Origin: JAOPZW01 sp963835295
GTDB lineage: Bacteria > Actinomycetota > Thermoleophilia > Solirubrobacterales > Solirubrobacteraceae
DNA: 64,000 bases
Assembly: GCA_963835295.1 (NCBI GenBank)
Contig: CAWIEX010000012.1
Coordinates: 372,001-436,000, forward strand
Direction: 5' to 3'
Part shown: positions 43,971 through 52,189 of the stretch, in pieces
Position numbering within the stretch: the stretch's first letter is position 1
How the letters are laid out: each line of letters opens with the position of its first letter
Notes under the pieces: model-generated
Told to the model about the DNA's origin: nothing
Seen by the model: the letters and a program-made list of their open reading frames with translations, nothing else
The model's database searches: none
Translations under genes and position numbers: made by a program

Positions 43971-44593
43971 GAGTTCTTGATGATGATGCCGTCGAGCGTG
44001 TTGGCGACGTGCTCGCAGGCGTCGATCGCCTCTTCGAGGCGCTCGAAGATGTCCTTCCAGCGGATCACGACCAGCGGGTCGATGCCGGCCTCGAACAGCG
44101 ACGCGATGGCGTCGCGGCTGATGCGGTCGCCCTCGTTCTCCAGGCGGTTGACCTCGACGGTGTAGTGCGAGATGGCGTCGAAGGAGCGCAGCCTCGGCAT
44201 CGCCTCGGAGATCTGGCGCGTGGCCTGCAGGAGGACGTGGGCCAGGCGCTGGGACTGCTCCATCGGCGCTTCGATCTTGTAGAGGCCGAGGTAGTCGGAG
44301 ACCTCGTCGATGAGGTCGATGATGTCGTCGAGGTCGCTGATGAGCCGCAGGACGTCCTCGCGGTCGATCGGCGTGACGAACGTCGAGTTCAGCCGCTGGT
44401 GTACGTCGTGGGTGATGCGGTCGCCCTCCTGCTCGCAGATGACGATGTCGCGCGAGAGATCCGCCCGGTCGGGATAGTGCGCGAGCATCTGATCGAGCAG
44501 GTCCGCGCCGCGGACGACGTTGGACGCCGCCTCCTCGAAGAGATCGAAGAAGACGCGGTCCTTGCCGGTGAAGACCTGGGACAGGCGGGGCAT
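43967..44593 (-). CDS. DUF47 (PhoU-like) protein, Pit accessory
   Basis: 208 residues, all helical, of the DUF47/PhoU-related family: LFEEAASNVVRGADLLDQML, CEQEGDRITHDVHQRLN and DREDVLRLISDLDDIIDLID. The conserved E-x3-D and D-x3-D acidic clusters can bind metal. DUF47 genes typically sit directly upstream of pit. First gene of the operon; its promoter carries a PHO-box-like repeat. Confidence 0.93.
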   Translation of the reverse strand: MPRLSQVFTGKDRVFFDLFEEAASNVVRGADLLDQMLAHYPDRADLSRDIVICEQEGDRITHDVHQRLNSTFVTPIDREDVLRLISDLDDIIDLIDEVSDYLGLYKIEAPMEQSQRLAHVLLQATRQISEAMPRLRSFDAISHYTVEVNRLENEGDRISRDAIASLFEAGIDPLVVIRWKDIFERLEEAIDACEHVANTLDGIIIKNS

Positions 44594-44604
44594 GGGGCGG
44601 GCGG

Positions 44605-44631
44605 AGCCTAGCGTGTGAAAGGAACGTGAAG
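44605..44631 (-). promoter_or_regulatory. PHO-box-like promoter of the DUF47-Pit operon
   Basis: On the minus strand TTCAC occurs twice with an 11-bp period (44630-44626 and 44619-44615), in the contexts CTTCACG and TTTCACA. TAGGCT (44610-44605) follows four bases later. Direct repeats with an 11-bp period at the -35 position are how PhoP binds in actinobacteria; the half-sites match the GTTCACC consensus only partly. Confidence 0.5.
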
Positions 44632-44724
44632 CGGCTGGGGATACGGCGCGAGGGGCCCGGGATAGGGCGCGGCCCCCGTGGGTACTAGGGGCAAGTTCCG
44701 GTCTGCCCTCGCGTTGGAGTGTCC

Positions 44725-46434
44725 ATGCGCCCGACTCTCTTGTCCCTCGTCCTCTTTGCCGTTCTCGGGCTTGCGGGCGCCGCGCAGGCCGATCCGCCGC
44801 CCCCGGGCTCCACCTGGAGCCAGGCGACGATCACCGAGCCCGACGGGACCAGGCTCCACGCCGATGTCCTGCGCCCGAGCGGCCTGCCAGCCGACGCCAA
44901 GACGCCGGTCATCGTCTCGGTGGGGCCGTACTTCAACCACTCCGGGCAGACCGGGCCGGCCGGCCCGATCGAGGGCACGCCCTATGACCCGACCGGTCCC
45001 GCGGGCCCGTCCTCGCGCTTCTACGACTTCGTCAACGGCGCGCACCTGATGCAGCGCGGCTACACGTACGTGATGGTCGACCTGCGCGGGTTCGGCGGAT
45101 CGTCGGGGTGCCTGGACTGGGGCGGGCCGGGAGAGCAGTCCGACGTCAAGGCGGCGGTCGAGTGGGCCGCCACGCAGCCGTGGTCGACGGGCCACGTGGG
45201 CATGTACGGCAAGTCCTACGACGGCGTCACAGGCCTGATGGGCGTCGCTCTGAAGCCGGCGGGGCTCGACGCGGTGGTCTCTCAGGAGCCGGTCTACGAC
45301 ATGTACCGCTACCTGTACTCCAACCGCGTGCGCTTCTCGAACTCGTTCCTCACGCCCGCGCTGTACACGGCCATCGACGCGACTCCGGGCTCGATCCAGG
45401 ACGACCCCGGCTACAACGTCAACGGCGCGGACAACACGGCGAGGCCGGGCTGCTACGCCGCCAACTACCTCGATCAGCAGAGCGACGACCACGGCTCGGC
45501 CTACTGGGAGTCGCGCGACCTCATCGCCAGGGCGCAGGGGTCGACGGTCCCGCTCTTCATGACGCAGGGCTTCATCGAGAACAACACGAAGCCCGACGGG
45601 GCCTACGACTTCTTCAACGGCGTCGCCGGCCCCAAGCGCGCGTGGCTCGGCATGTGGGACCACGTGCGCGGCAACGACGTCGACGCCGACGGGCGCCTGG
45701 CCATGGGGCGCCACGGCTGGTTCGACGAGGTCATGCGCTTCTACGACCAGCACCTGCTCGGCATCGCTCCGTCGGTCCAGGACCCGCCGGTGGCCGTGGA
45801 GACCAGCGACGGCACGTGGCGCAGCGAGGACCAGTGGCCGCCGGCCGACGCGTCGGCGCTCTCCACGCCGCTTCGCCCGGGCGCGTACACCGACGACGCG
45901 CAGAACAACGGCACCGCCGACGGCGGCACGCCCAACGGCCAGGGGATCTGGACCTTCTCGCCGCCGCTGGCCCACGCCGCCCACCTCGCGGGCGTGCCGA
46001 AGGTGAGGGTCGACGCGTCGATCGTGGTGCCCGACGCCAACCTGGTGGCCGACGTCTACGACGTCGACCCCGGCGGCCAGGCCACCCTCGTGAGCCGCGG
46101 GACGTACCTGTTGGCGGGCAGCGGCCAGGTCGGCTTCGACCTCTACGGCGACGACTGGAAGCTCCCGGCGGGGCACCGCGTCGGCGTCCTGCTCACCTCG
46201 TCGAACTCGGAGTGGTGGCTGCACCGCCCGACGCTCCAGCCCGTGACCGTGAGCTCCGCGTCGATCTCGTTGCCGTGGCGGTCGTGCGAGGGCGGCGCCG
46301 CGATCGAAGGCGGCCCCTCGATCAAGCTCGACTCCTACAAGGCGTCCGCGCCGTTCGCGGTGCCCGCGGCGACCATCGCTGCGAGTACCGATCCGTCTTT
46401 CGCGCTGCCCGGAGCGCTGGGCGCGTGCAGCTGA
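44725..46434 (+). CDS. Secreted CocE/NonD-type hydrolase (peptidase S15 family)
   Basis: 569 residues. Signal peptide (about 1-22, LLSLVLFAVLGLAGAAQA). An alpha/beta-hydrolase domain has nucleophile Ser in HVGMYGKSYDGVTG and YVMVDLRGFGGSSG forming the oxyanion Tyr/Arg region. A cap domain and a C-terminal jelly-roll (X-Pro dipeptidyl-peptidase C-terminal type, from about 380) follow. Family members are cocaine-type esterases or Xaa-Pro peptidases; specificity is open. ATG 44725 is used; a GTG two codons upstream is also possible. A strong terminator follows. Confidence 0.88.
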   Translation: MRPTLLSLVLFAVLGLAGAAQADPPPPGSTWSQATITEPDGTRLHADVLRPSGLPADAKTPVIVSVGPYFNHSGQTGPAGPIEGTPYDPTGPAGPSSRFYDFVNGAHLMQRGYTYVMVDLRGFGGSSGCLDWGGPGEQSDVKAAVEWAATQPWSTGHVGMYGKSYDGVTGLMGVALKPAGLDAVVSQEPVYDMYRYLYSNRVRFSNSFLTPALYTAIDATPGSIQDDPGYNVNGADNTARPGCYAANYLDQQSDDHGSAYWESRDLIARAQGSTVPLFMTQGFIENNTKPDGAYDFFNGVAGPKRAWLGMWDHVRGNDVDADGRLAMGRHGWFDEVMRFYDQHLLGIAPSVQDPPVAVETSDGTWRSEDQWPPADASALSTPLRPGAYTDDAQNNGTADGGTPNGQGIWTFSPPLAHAAHLAGVPKVRVDASIVVPDANLVADVYDVDPGGQATLVSRGTYLLAGSGQVGFDLYGDDWKLPAGHRVGVLLTSSNSEWWLHRPTLQPVTVSSASISLPWRSCEGGAAIEGGPSIKLDSYKASAPFAVPAATIAASTDPSFALPGALGACS

Positions 46435-46455
46435 CGTCGTCCTGACGGCGTCCAC

Positions 46456-46498
46456 GCCGGCGGGGGCGACTGGACCCGTCCCCGCCGGCCCTTCTTTC
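46456..46498 (+). terminator. Rho-independent terminator of the hydrolase gene
   Basis: GCCGGCGGGG (46456-46465) pairs perfectly with CCCCGCCGGC (46480-46489) around a 14-base loop, followed by CCTTCTTTC. It begins 21 bases after the stop codon. Confidence 0.75.
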
Positions 46499-46629
46499 GG
46501 TGATTTGTGGCGTTTGCGGGGTCCCGTGTGGCGGGTGGGCTGGGATTCTCGGGGGGTGTGCTGCATTGACGGACATAGTGTCGGTGGATGTCGCAGACCC
46601 CTATGGCCGGTGGTCGTCGGAGCGGAGGT

Positions 46630-46919
46630 GACCGCCCCCGCGTCCCGCAAAGGCGTCCCGGGGATCCGCCTGCACCGCTCTGATTCCCTCGATGCCCCCG
46701 ACCACCCAGGTCTCGAGGTCGACGGCCACTTCCCGACGCATCGCCTGGTCGTGGAGACCGACCGGCTGGGACACCCACCGCACCCGACGGGCGTTCGAAG
46801 ATGACCGCGCCAAGGACGCCGCCCTCCTCGCCGCCGGCTCCCGAGTCGTCCGCTTCACCTGGCGCCAGCTCGCGCTACGACCCGCAGACCGTCGCGGACC
46901 GCCTCACCGCGATCCTGGG
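46630..46919 (+). pseudogene. Degraded DUF559 (AbiEi/endonuclease-like) gene remnant
   Basis: Three frames carry pieces of one protein in order. The first piece has SRKGVPGIRLHRSDSLDA, then LEVDGHFPTHRLVVETD. The second has GWDTHRTRRAFEDDRAKDAA with LLAAGSRVVRFTWRQL. The third has RYDPQTVADRLTAILG. Together they match the DUF559 nuclease-like C-terminus, but about a hundred residues between the first motif and the nuclease part are missing. Two frame changes are needed, near 46760 and 46870. The end runs into panB. Base composition is slightly less GC-rich than its neighbours. Confidence 0.6.
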
Positions 46920-47812
46920 CTACCGCACGGCCAGCGCCTCCCGGAACTCCGCGAGCTCGGAGTCGTCGATCGAGTAGCCGTGCTCGGGCCCCGGGTAGCG
47001 CCCCGAGCGCACGTCGTCGGCGTACGCCGCGACGCCCGCGACCATCTCGTCCTGCAGCGACGCGTAGCGCTTGACGAAGCGCGCGCCCAGGCCCTCGCGG
47101 ATGCCCAGGAGGTCGTGGAAGACGAGCACCTGGCCGTCGGTGGCCGGGCCGGCGCCGATGCCGATGACCGGGATCTCGATGCGCGGCATGAGCTCGGCCG
47201 CGACGGCCGCCGGGATCGCCTCGAAGACGAGGCTGAAGCAGCCCGCCTCCTGCAGCGCGAGCGCCTCGTGCGCGATGCGCGAGGCCGCGGCCGCCGTGCG
47301 CCCCTGCGCGCGGTAGCCGCCGAGGGCGGTCGAGGTCTGCGGGGTCAGGCCGACGTGGCCCATGACCGGGATGCCGGCCAGCACGATGGCGCGAGCCCGA
47401 GCGACGCTCACAGGGCCCCGCCCTCGAGCTTGACCGCGTCGCAGCCCGCCTCCTTGACGAAGCGGAAGGCCGTCTGCACCGCCTGCTCGTCGGAGACCTC
47501 GTAGGAGCCGAACGGCAGGTCGCCGACCAGGAAGGGCGTGCGCAGCCCGCGGCGCGTGGCGCGCGCGAGCACGAGCAGCTCGTCGAGCTCGACCGCGACG
47601 GTGCTCGGATAGCCGAGCACGGTCATGGCGCCCGAGTCGCCGACGAGGACGAGGTCGACGCCGGCCTCCTCGGCCGCACGCGCGCTCGGGAAGTCGTAGG
47701 CGGTGACCATGACGATCGGCTCCCCGAGGCGCTTCTTCTCGAACAGTCGCGGCAGGGTCACGGGCAGGCGCGAGGCGTCGGCTGGGGTCTGGATGTTCGG
47801 GTGTGCGCTCAT
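46920..47812 (-). CDS. panB: 3-methyl-2-oxobutanoate hydroxymethyltransferase PanB, frameshifted
   Basis: First step of pantothenate synthesis, ketoisovalerate to ketopantoate. The first part has PIVMVTAYDFPSARAAEEAG, LVLVGDSGAMTVLGYPST and AGCDAVKLEGG. The frame then stops early at 47408. The next frame resumes with VLAGIPVMGHVGLTPQTS, IEIPVIGIGAGPATDGQVLV and VKRYASLQDEM to the stop at 46920. One extra G in the run at 47416-47419 (C on the plus strand) restores a 297-residue PanB. It lies 6 bp after panC on the same strand. Confidence 0.9.
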
Positions 47813-47818
47813 TGCGAC

Positions 47819-48682
47819 TCAGCCTCCCGGCTGTCCGTTGGCGTTGAGGATGGTGTTGTCGATGAGGCGGGTGCTGCCCACGCTGGCCGCGACGGCGACG
47901 AGCACCTCGCCGTCGACGCGCGCCACGGGGGAGAGGTCGTCCGGGCGGACGAGCTCGAGGTAGTCGGGCTCGACGCCGCGCCCGCGCATCGCGGCCCACG
48001 CGGCCGCGCGGAGGGCGTCGGCGTCGCGCTCGCCGGCGCCCAGTGACGCCTGTGCGGCGGCCAGCGCGTCGTGCAGCGCCAGCGCGCGCTCGCGGTCGGC
48101 GCCCTGCAGGTGGACGTTGCGGCTCGAGAGGGCCAGGCCGTCGGGCTCGCGCACGGTCGGGCAGACCTCGATGCGCACCGGCAGGTCGAGGTCGCGGACC
48201 AGCGCGCGGACGACGAGCGCCTGCTGGGCGTCCTTCTGGCCGAAGAAGGCCACGTCGGGCCCGACCATGTTCAGCAGCTTGGTCACGACGGTCGTGACCC
48301 CGTCGAAGTGGCTCACGCCGCGGTGCTCTCCCTCGAGCGTCTCGGTCAGGCGGCTCACGTGCACCGTCGTCGCGAACCCGGGCGGGTAGACCTCCTCCAG
48401 CGCCGGCGCGAAGAGCAGATCGGCGCCCGCCTCGGCGGCCAGGGCGGCGTCGCGATCCTCGTCGCGCGGGTAGGCGGCCAGGTCGCCGGCCGCGTTGAAC
48501 TGCGCGGGGTTGACGAAGAGCGACACGACGACCACGTCGCACGTGGCGCGCGCGTGGCGGATGAGGCTGAGATGCCCCTCGTGCAGGGCGCCCATCGTGG
48601 GCACCAGGCCGATGACCTGCTCCGCGCGCCGCGCACCGCGCAGCTCGGCGCGCACGTCGGCGATCGTCCGCACGGTCCTCAT
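47819..48682 (-). CDS. panC: Pantothenate synthetase PanC
   Basis: 287 residues. Joins pantoate and beta-alanine using ATP. HIGH-type motif GLVPTMGALHEGHLSLIRHA, the pantoate-binding SLFVNPAQFNAAGDLAAYPR, GPDVAFFGQKDAQQALVVR and the KMSKS-like PDGLALSSRNVHL. Start ATG 48682 overlaps the DUF2520 gene stop by ATGA. It is the middle gene of a three-gene pantothenate operon. Confidence 0.95.
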   Translation of the reverse strand: MRTVRTIADVRAELRGARRAEQVIGLVPTMGALHEGHLSLIRHARATCDVVVVSLFVNPAQFNAAGDLAAYPRDEDRDAALAAEAGADLLFAPALEEVYPPGFATTVHVSRLTETLEGEHRGVSHFDGVTTVVTKLLNMVGPDVAFFGQKDAQQALVVRALVRDLDLPVRIEVCPTVREPDGLALSSRNVHLQGADRERALALHDALAAAQASLGAGERDADALRAAAWAAMRGRGVEPDYLELVRPDDLSPVARVDGEVLVAVAASVGSTRLIDNTILNANGQPGG

Positions 48683-49365
48683 GGCGCCGCCACCGCCCTC
48701 GTGGCGTCGGCAAGGACGTCGTAGAGCCCGAGCAGGTCGGGGGCGCGCTCGCCGATGGCCTCGCGATGGCGGGCCACCGTGGCCTCGTCGCCGCGGACGA
48801 TCGGCCCTGTCAGCGAGGCGTCGCCCTCGACGGCCCAGGCCTCGACCGCGGCGCGCACGAGCGGCACGAGCAGCGAGCGCTCGACACCCGCCGTGGCGGC
48901 CAGGCGCGCCGCCGCCGACTCGAGCGCGACTAGGAAGTTGGAGGCCATCGAGGCGGCGGCGTGGTAGGCGACCCGATCCTCGTCAGCGATCGCGAAGGGC
49001 CGCATGCCCAGGGCGAGACCGAGGCGCCCGGCGAAGTCGAGCGCTCGCGGCGTCGTGCCCGCGATCGCGCACCCGGCGCCGGCGAACGCGCCGCCGGCGC
49101 GGGTCACGGTCATGAGCGGGTGCAGCCCGAAGGCCTCGTGCGGCGCGAGCACGCCGAGGTCCGTGGCGCCCGAGCAGTGGCCGACGAGCGGGCCGGGCTC
49201 GATGGCGCGAGCGGCCGTCGCGATCTGGGCGTCGGGGACGCAGAGCAGCACCGCATCTGCGCCCGCCCCGGCATAGCCGCGGCCGTGTGGAGCCGCAGCC
49301 CGCAGTGCGGACACGACGGCGCGGCCGAGGCGGCCGTCTCCCACGATGGCGATGTTCTCTTGCAT
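48679..49365 (-). CDS. Rossmann-like/DUF2520 oxidoreductase, candidate ketopantoate reductase
   Basis: 228 residues. N-terminal Rossmann fold starting IAIVGDGRLGRAVVSALRAA with VLLCVPDAQIATAARAIEPG. The C-terminal DUF2520 helical domain has AYHAAASMASNFLVALESAA and GPIVRGDEATVARHREAI. This is the COG5495 family. It is the first gene of the panC-panB operon, and no PanE-type gene is in the window. From memory, PanG-type ketopantoate reductases are described near this family; I treat that role as a hypothesis from context. Confidence 0.85.
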   Translation of the reverse strand: MQENIAIVGDGRLGRAVVSALRAAAPHGRGYAGAGADAVLLCVPDAQIATAARAIEPGPLVGHCSGATDLGVLAPHEAFGLHPLMTVTRAGGAFAGAGCAIAGTTPRALDFAGRLGLALGMRPFAIADEDRVAYHAAASMASNFLVALESAAARLAATAGVERSLLVPLVRAAVEAWAVEGDASLTGPIVRGDEATVARHREAIGERAPDLLGLYDVLADATRAVAAP

Positions 49366-49492
49366 CTAATGTCCGATCCAGCCCCCGGAGCGGGGTGCCG
49401 GTCGCGTGTGATGTGTACATAGGTTACCCCCTCGGTCCAACGGAGTTGCGCAGGATGCGGCTTCTTGGCCCGAGCTCGTCGTCGCCGGTGTC

Positions 49493-49498
49493 TACGCT
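49493..49498 (+). promoter_or_regulatory. Candidate -10 box of the uracil-DNA glycosylase gene
   Basis: TACGCT six bases before the GTG at 49505. No ribosome-binding site intervenes. Confidence 0.42.
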
Positions 49499-49504
49499 TG
49501 GAGC

Positions 49505-50218
49505 GTGCCGCCTTCGAAGCAGGAGCGCCGGGAGGCGCTCAAGGCCGTCTACCACCAGGCGCGGGACTGCACCCGCTGCCCCCAGCTGGCCGCGACGCGC
49601 ACCACGGTCGTCTTCGGCTCGGGCAACGCCGACGCCGACCTGATGTTCGTCGGCGAGGCCCCGGGCCGCAACGAGGACGAGCAGGGGCTGCCCTTCGTCG
49701 GCCAGGCCGGCAAGCTGCTGGACACGCTGCTGCAGGAGATCGGCCTCCAGCGCGCCGACGTCTTCATCGCCAACACGCTCAAGTGCCGCCCGCCCGGCAA
49801 CCGCGATCCTCATCCCGAGGAGATCGAGAACTGCCACGAGTACCTCCTGCGCCAGGTGGAGCTCATCGAGCCGCGCGTGATCTGCACGCTGGGGAACTTC
49901 GCGACCAAGCTCCTGCGCGCGGACTCGACCGGGATCACGCGCCTGCACGGGCGCGACGAGGTGCGCGTCATCGGGACCCGCGCGGTGCGGCTGTATCCGA
50001 TCTTCCACCCCGCGGCCGCGCTCTACACGCCCGCCAACGTGGAGGTCCTGCGAACCGACTTCGCCCGCCTGCCCGACCTGCTGGCGATGGAGCCGCCGCC
50101 GCAGCCGGGCGGGGTGCAGGAGCGCCGCGCGCCGCCCGAGCCGCGCGCGCTGCCCGACATCCCGGAGCTCGAGCCCGTGGCCGTGGCGATCGACGACCGC
50201 CAGATGGGGCTCTTCTGA
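49505..50218 (+). CDS. Family 4 uracil-DNA glycosylase (iron-sulfur)
   Basis: 237 residues. Motif 1 is GEAPGRNEDEQGLPFVG (about 50-66) and motif 2 FHPAAAL, with the uracil-specific region IANTLKCRPPGNRDP. Iron-sulfur ligands are Cys22, Cys25, Cys94 and Cys110. This is the type found in thermophiles and actinobacteria. The last residues, RQMGLF, match the QxxLF beta-clamp-binding motif. The stop overlaps the methyltransferase ATG as TGATG. Confidence 0.92.
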   Translation: MPPSKQERREALKAVYHQARDCTRCPQLAATRTTVVFGSGNADADLMFVGEAPGRNEDEQGLPFVGQAGKLLDTLLQEIGLQRADVFIANTLKCRPPGNRDPHPEEIENCHEYLLRQVELIEPRVICTLGNFATKLLRADSTGITRLHGRDEVRVIGTRAVRLYPIFHPAAALYTPANVEVLRTDFARLPDLLAMEPPPQPGGVQERRAPPEPRALPDIPELEPVAVAIDDRQMGLF

Positions 50219-50937
50219 TGGTCCACCCGTCGGCGGCGACCGGGTTCGCGCGCTCGGTCGAGGCCTACGAGCGCGCGCGGCCCGAGTACCCGCCCGAGGC
50301 GATCGCGTGGCTGGCGGACGCGCTCGACCTGCGCGCCGGCCGGACGGTCGTCGACCTCGCGGCCGGCAGCGGGAAGCTCACCCGGCCGCTGGCGGCGCTG
50401 GGCTGCGAGGTGATCGCCATCGAGCCGGTGGCCGAGATGCGCGCCGCCATCGGGCCCACCGCTCGCGCGCTGGACGGCACCGCCGAGGCCATGCCGCTCC
50501 CCGACGACAGCGCCGACGCCGTCACCGTCGGCCAGGCCTTCCACTGGTTCGACGGGCCGAAGGCGCTGGCCGAGATCGAGCGCGTCCTGCGGCCCGGGGG
50601 CGCGCTGGCGCTCGTGTGGAACCGGCGGCCGAGCGAGTCCTCGGAGCTGCACGCGGCGATGAGCGAGATCATGGCGCCCTATCGGGGCGATGCGCCCGCG
50701 CACGCCAGCGGCGCCTGGCGCGAGGCCTTCGCCGGGCGCGAGCTGACCGAGCGCCACTTCGAGTTCACCCAGCGCCTCGATGCCGACGGGCTGGCCGACC
50801 GCGTCGGCTCGACGAGCTTCATCGCCGCCCTCGACGACGCCGAGCGCGAGCCGCTGCTGGCCCGCGTGCGCGCCCTCGCGCCGGACGGGCCGGTCGACGT
50901 CCCGTACGAGTGCGAGATCCACGTCTGGCGCCCTTGA
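50218..50937 (+). CDS. Class I SAM-dependent methyltransferase
   Basis: 239 residues. The SAM-binding motif is VVDLAAGSGKLTRPLAALGC, followed by EVIAIEPVAEMRAAI and GTAEAMPLPDDSADAVTVGQ. Then AFHWFDGPKALAEIERVLRP, typical of the methyltransferase-11 family acting on small molecules. Translation is coupled to the glycosylase gene by a TGATG overlap. The substrate is unknown. Confidence 0.88.
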   Translation: MVHPSAATGFARSVEAYERARPEYPPEAIAWLADALDLRAGRTVVDLAAGSGKLTRPLAALGCEVIAIEPVAEMRAAIGPTARALDGTAEAMPLPDDSADAVTVGQAFHWFDGPKALAEIERVLRPGGALALVWNRRPSESSELHAAMSEIMAPYRGDAPAHASGAWREAFAGRELTERHFEFTQRLDADGLADRVGSTSFIAALDDAEREPLLARVRALAPDGPVDVPYECEIHVWRP

Positions 50938-50969
50938 CGTAGCGCACCGCGGGGCGGAGCATCGCGGAG

Positions 50970-51440
50970 GTGATGCGCGCCTCCGACCGCGATCGCGAGC
51001 AGGCCGTCGCCCTGCTGCGGGCGCGCTGCCTCGAGGGGTACCTGAGCGTCGACACCTTCGAGCATCGCCTCGGGCGCGTGCTGCGCGCGCGCTCGCTCGC
51101 CGAGCTGCGCGTGCTGGTCGGGGACGTCACGCGCCGACGGCGGACGTGGCCGCGCTGGCGCCCGGCGCGGGTGACCCCGGCCGCGCCGCTGGCGCTTCCC
51201 ACCGCGGGGAGCATCGTCGTCGGGCGCAGCCGCGGCTGCGACGTCGTCATGCCACAGCCGACGATCTCGCGCCACCACCTCGAGCTGCGCGCGCTCGATG
51301 GCGCATGGCTGGCGGTGGACCTCGGCTCGAGCAACGGCACCTGGCTCATGGGGCGCCGCGTCGGGCGCGCGCGCGTGGTCCCCGGCGACGAGCTCTTCCT
51401 CGGCGATTGCCCGGTCGTGCTCGAGACGATCGACGCCTAG
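50970..51440 (+). CDS. DUF1707 plus FHA domain protein
   Basis: 156 residues. The first 55 are a DUF1707 domain (RASDRDREQAVALLRARCLE, LSVDTFEHRLGRVLRARS), common in actinobacteria. After a basic/proline linker comes an FHA domain: SIVVGRSRGCDVVMPQPTIS with RHHLELR and VDLGSSNGTWLMGRRV, which carry the phosphothreonine-binding Arg, Ser, His and Asn. It would read Ser/Thr-kinase phosphorylation. GTG 50970 or ATG 50973 may be the start. The stop shares CTAG (51437-51440) with the next gene. Confidence 0.87.
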   Translation: MMRASDRDREQAVALLRARCLEGYLSVDTFEHRLGRVLRARSLAELRVLVGDVTRRRRTWPRWRPARVTPAAPLALPTAGSIVVGRSRGCDVVMPQPTISRHHLELRALDGAWLAVDLGSSNGTWLMGRRVGRARVVPGDELFLGDCPVVLETIDA

Positions 51441-51868
51441 GGCGCGAACGGGTCGGGCCCCGGATCGCCGCCGGGCGCGGCGACGGCGAGCCGTGCGATG
51501 AAGTGCGGCCAGCCGCGCCCGAACGCCGCGCGCAGGTCGGCGGGGAGGTCGCGGTGCTCGATCTCGACGTGCGTCCCGCCGCCGGCCGCCGTCAACCGCA
51601 CCTCCACCGTGCTGGCGCCCGGCGGCAGCCGGTCTGACCCGGCGTGGCCCCAGCTGATGAGCAGCCGACGGGGCGGGTCGACCTCCAGGTAGCGCCCGCG
51701 GACCGGGACGCCGTTGATGTCGACCTCGAAGGCGCCGCCCGGCGCCGCCTGCAGCAGCGCGTAGTCACCCATCCACCGCACGATCGCCTCGGGGGAGGTG
51801 AAGTACTCGAAGACCAGCTCGGGCGGGGCCTCGACGTGCACCGAGGCCGTGAGCGGCTCAGCCGCCAT
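51437..51868 (-). CDS. SRPBCC/AHSA1-family protein
   Basis: 143 residues with the helix-grip fold of the AHSA1 family: LTASVHVEAPPELVFEYFTS, EAIVRWMGDYALLQAAPGGA, RLLISWGHAGSDRLPPGAST and HFIARLAVAA. It follows the ArsR gene with an 11-bp overlap. This ArsR-AHSA1 pairing is common in actinobacteria. Its ligand is unknown. Confidence 0.87.
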   Translation of the reverse strand: MAAEPLTASVHVEAPPELVFEYFTSPEAIVRWMGDYALLQAAPGGAFEVDINGVPVRGRYLEVDPPRRLLISWGHAGSDRLPPGASTVEVRLTAAGGGTHVEIEHRDLPADLRAAFGRGWPHFIARLAVAAPGGDPGPDPFAP

Positions 51869-52175
51869 CGCCGGACTCGACCGCGTCCTTGAGGCGCTGC
51901 AGGCCCGCGGGCCACAGCTCGGCCAGGAACGCCTCGAGCGACTCGAGGCCCTCGGGACGCACCTCGTAGAGTCGGCGGCGGCCCTGCGCGCGGACGGCGA
52001 CGAGGCCGGCGTCCTTGAGCACGTGCAGGTGCTGCGAGACGGCCTGCTGGGTGATGTCGAAGTGCTCGGCGATCTCGTTGACCGACCGCGGCCCGTCGCG
52101 GACGAGCAGGAGCATCGCCCGCCGGCGTGGCTCGGCCAGGGCCGAGAGGGCCGCCTCTGCGCTCACGGGCCGCAT
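51858..52175 (-). CDS. ArsR-family regulator of the SRPBCC gene
   Basis: 105 residues: ALSALAEPRRRAMLLLVRDG, VNEIAEHFDITQQAVSQHLH and LKDAGLVAVRAQGRRRLYEV. There are no metal-binding Cys residues, so it is a non-metal ArsR. ATG 52175 gives MRPVSAEAAL. It is divergent from the cupin gene at 52227, and a 10-bp palindrome inside that gene's promoter is its likely operator. Confidence 0.88.
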   Translation of the reverse strand: MRPVSAEAALSALAEPRRRAMLLLVRDGPRSVNEIAEHFDITQQAVSQHLHVLKDAGLVAVRAQGRRRLYEVRPEGLESLEAFLAELWPAGLQRLKDAVESGDGG

Positions 52176-52189
52176 ACTATCGACAAGCC

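Noticed and set aside
46560..46620. TTGACG as a possible promoter before the DUF559 remnant
   Set aside because: No -10-like hexamer lies at 16-18 bp, and the downstream gene is broken.
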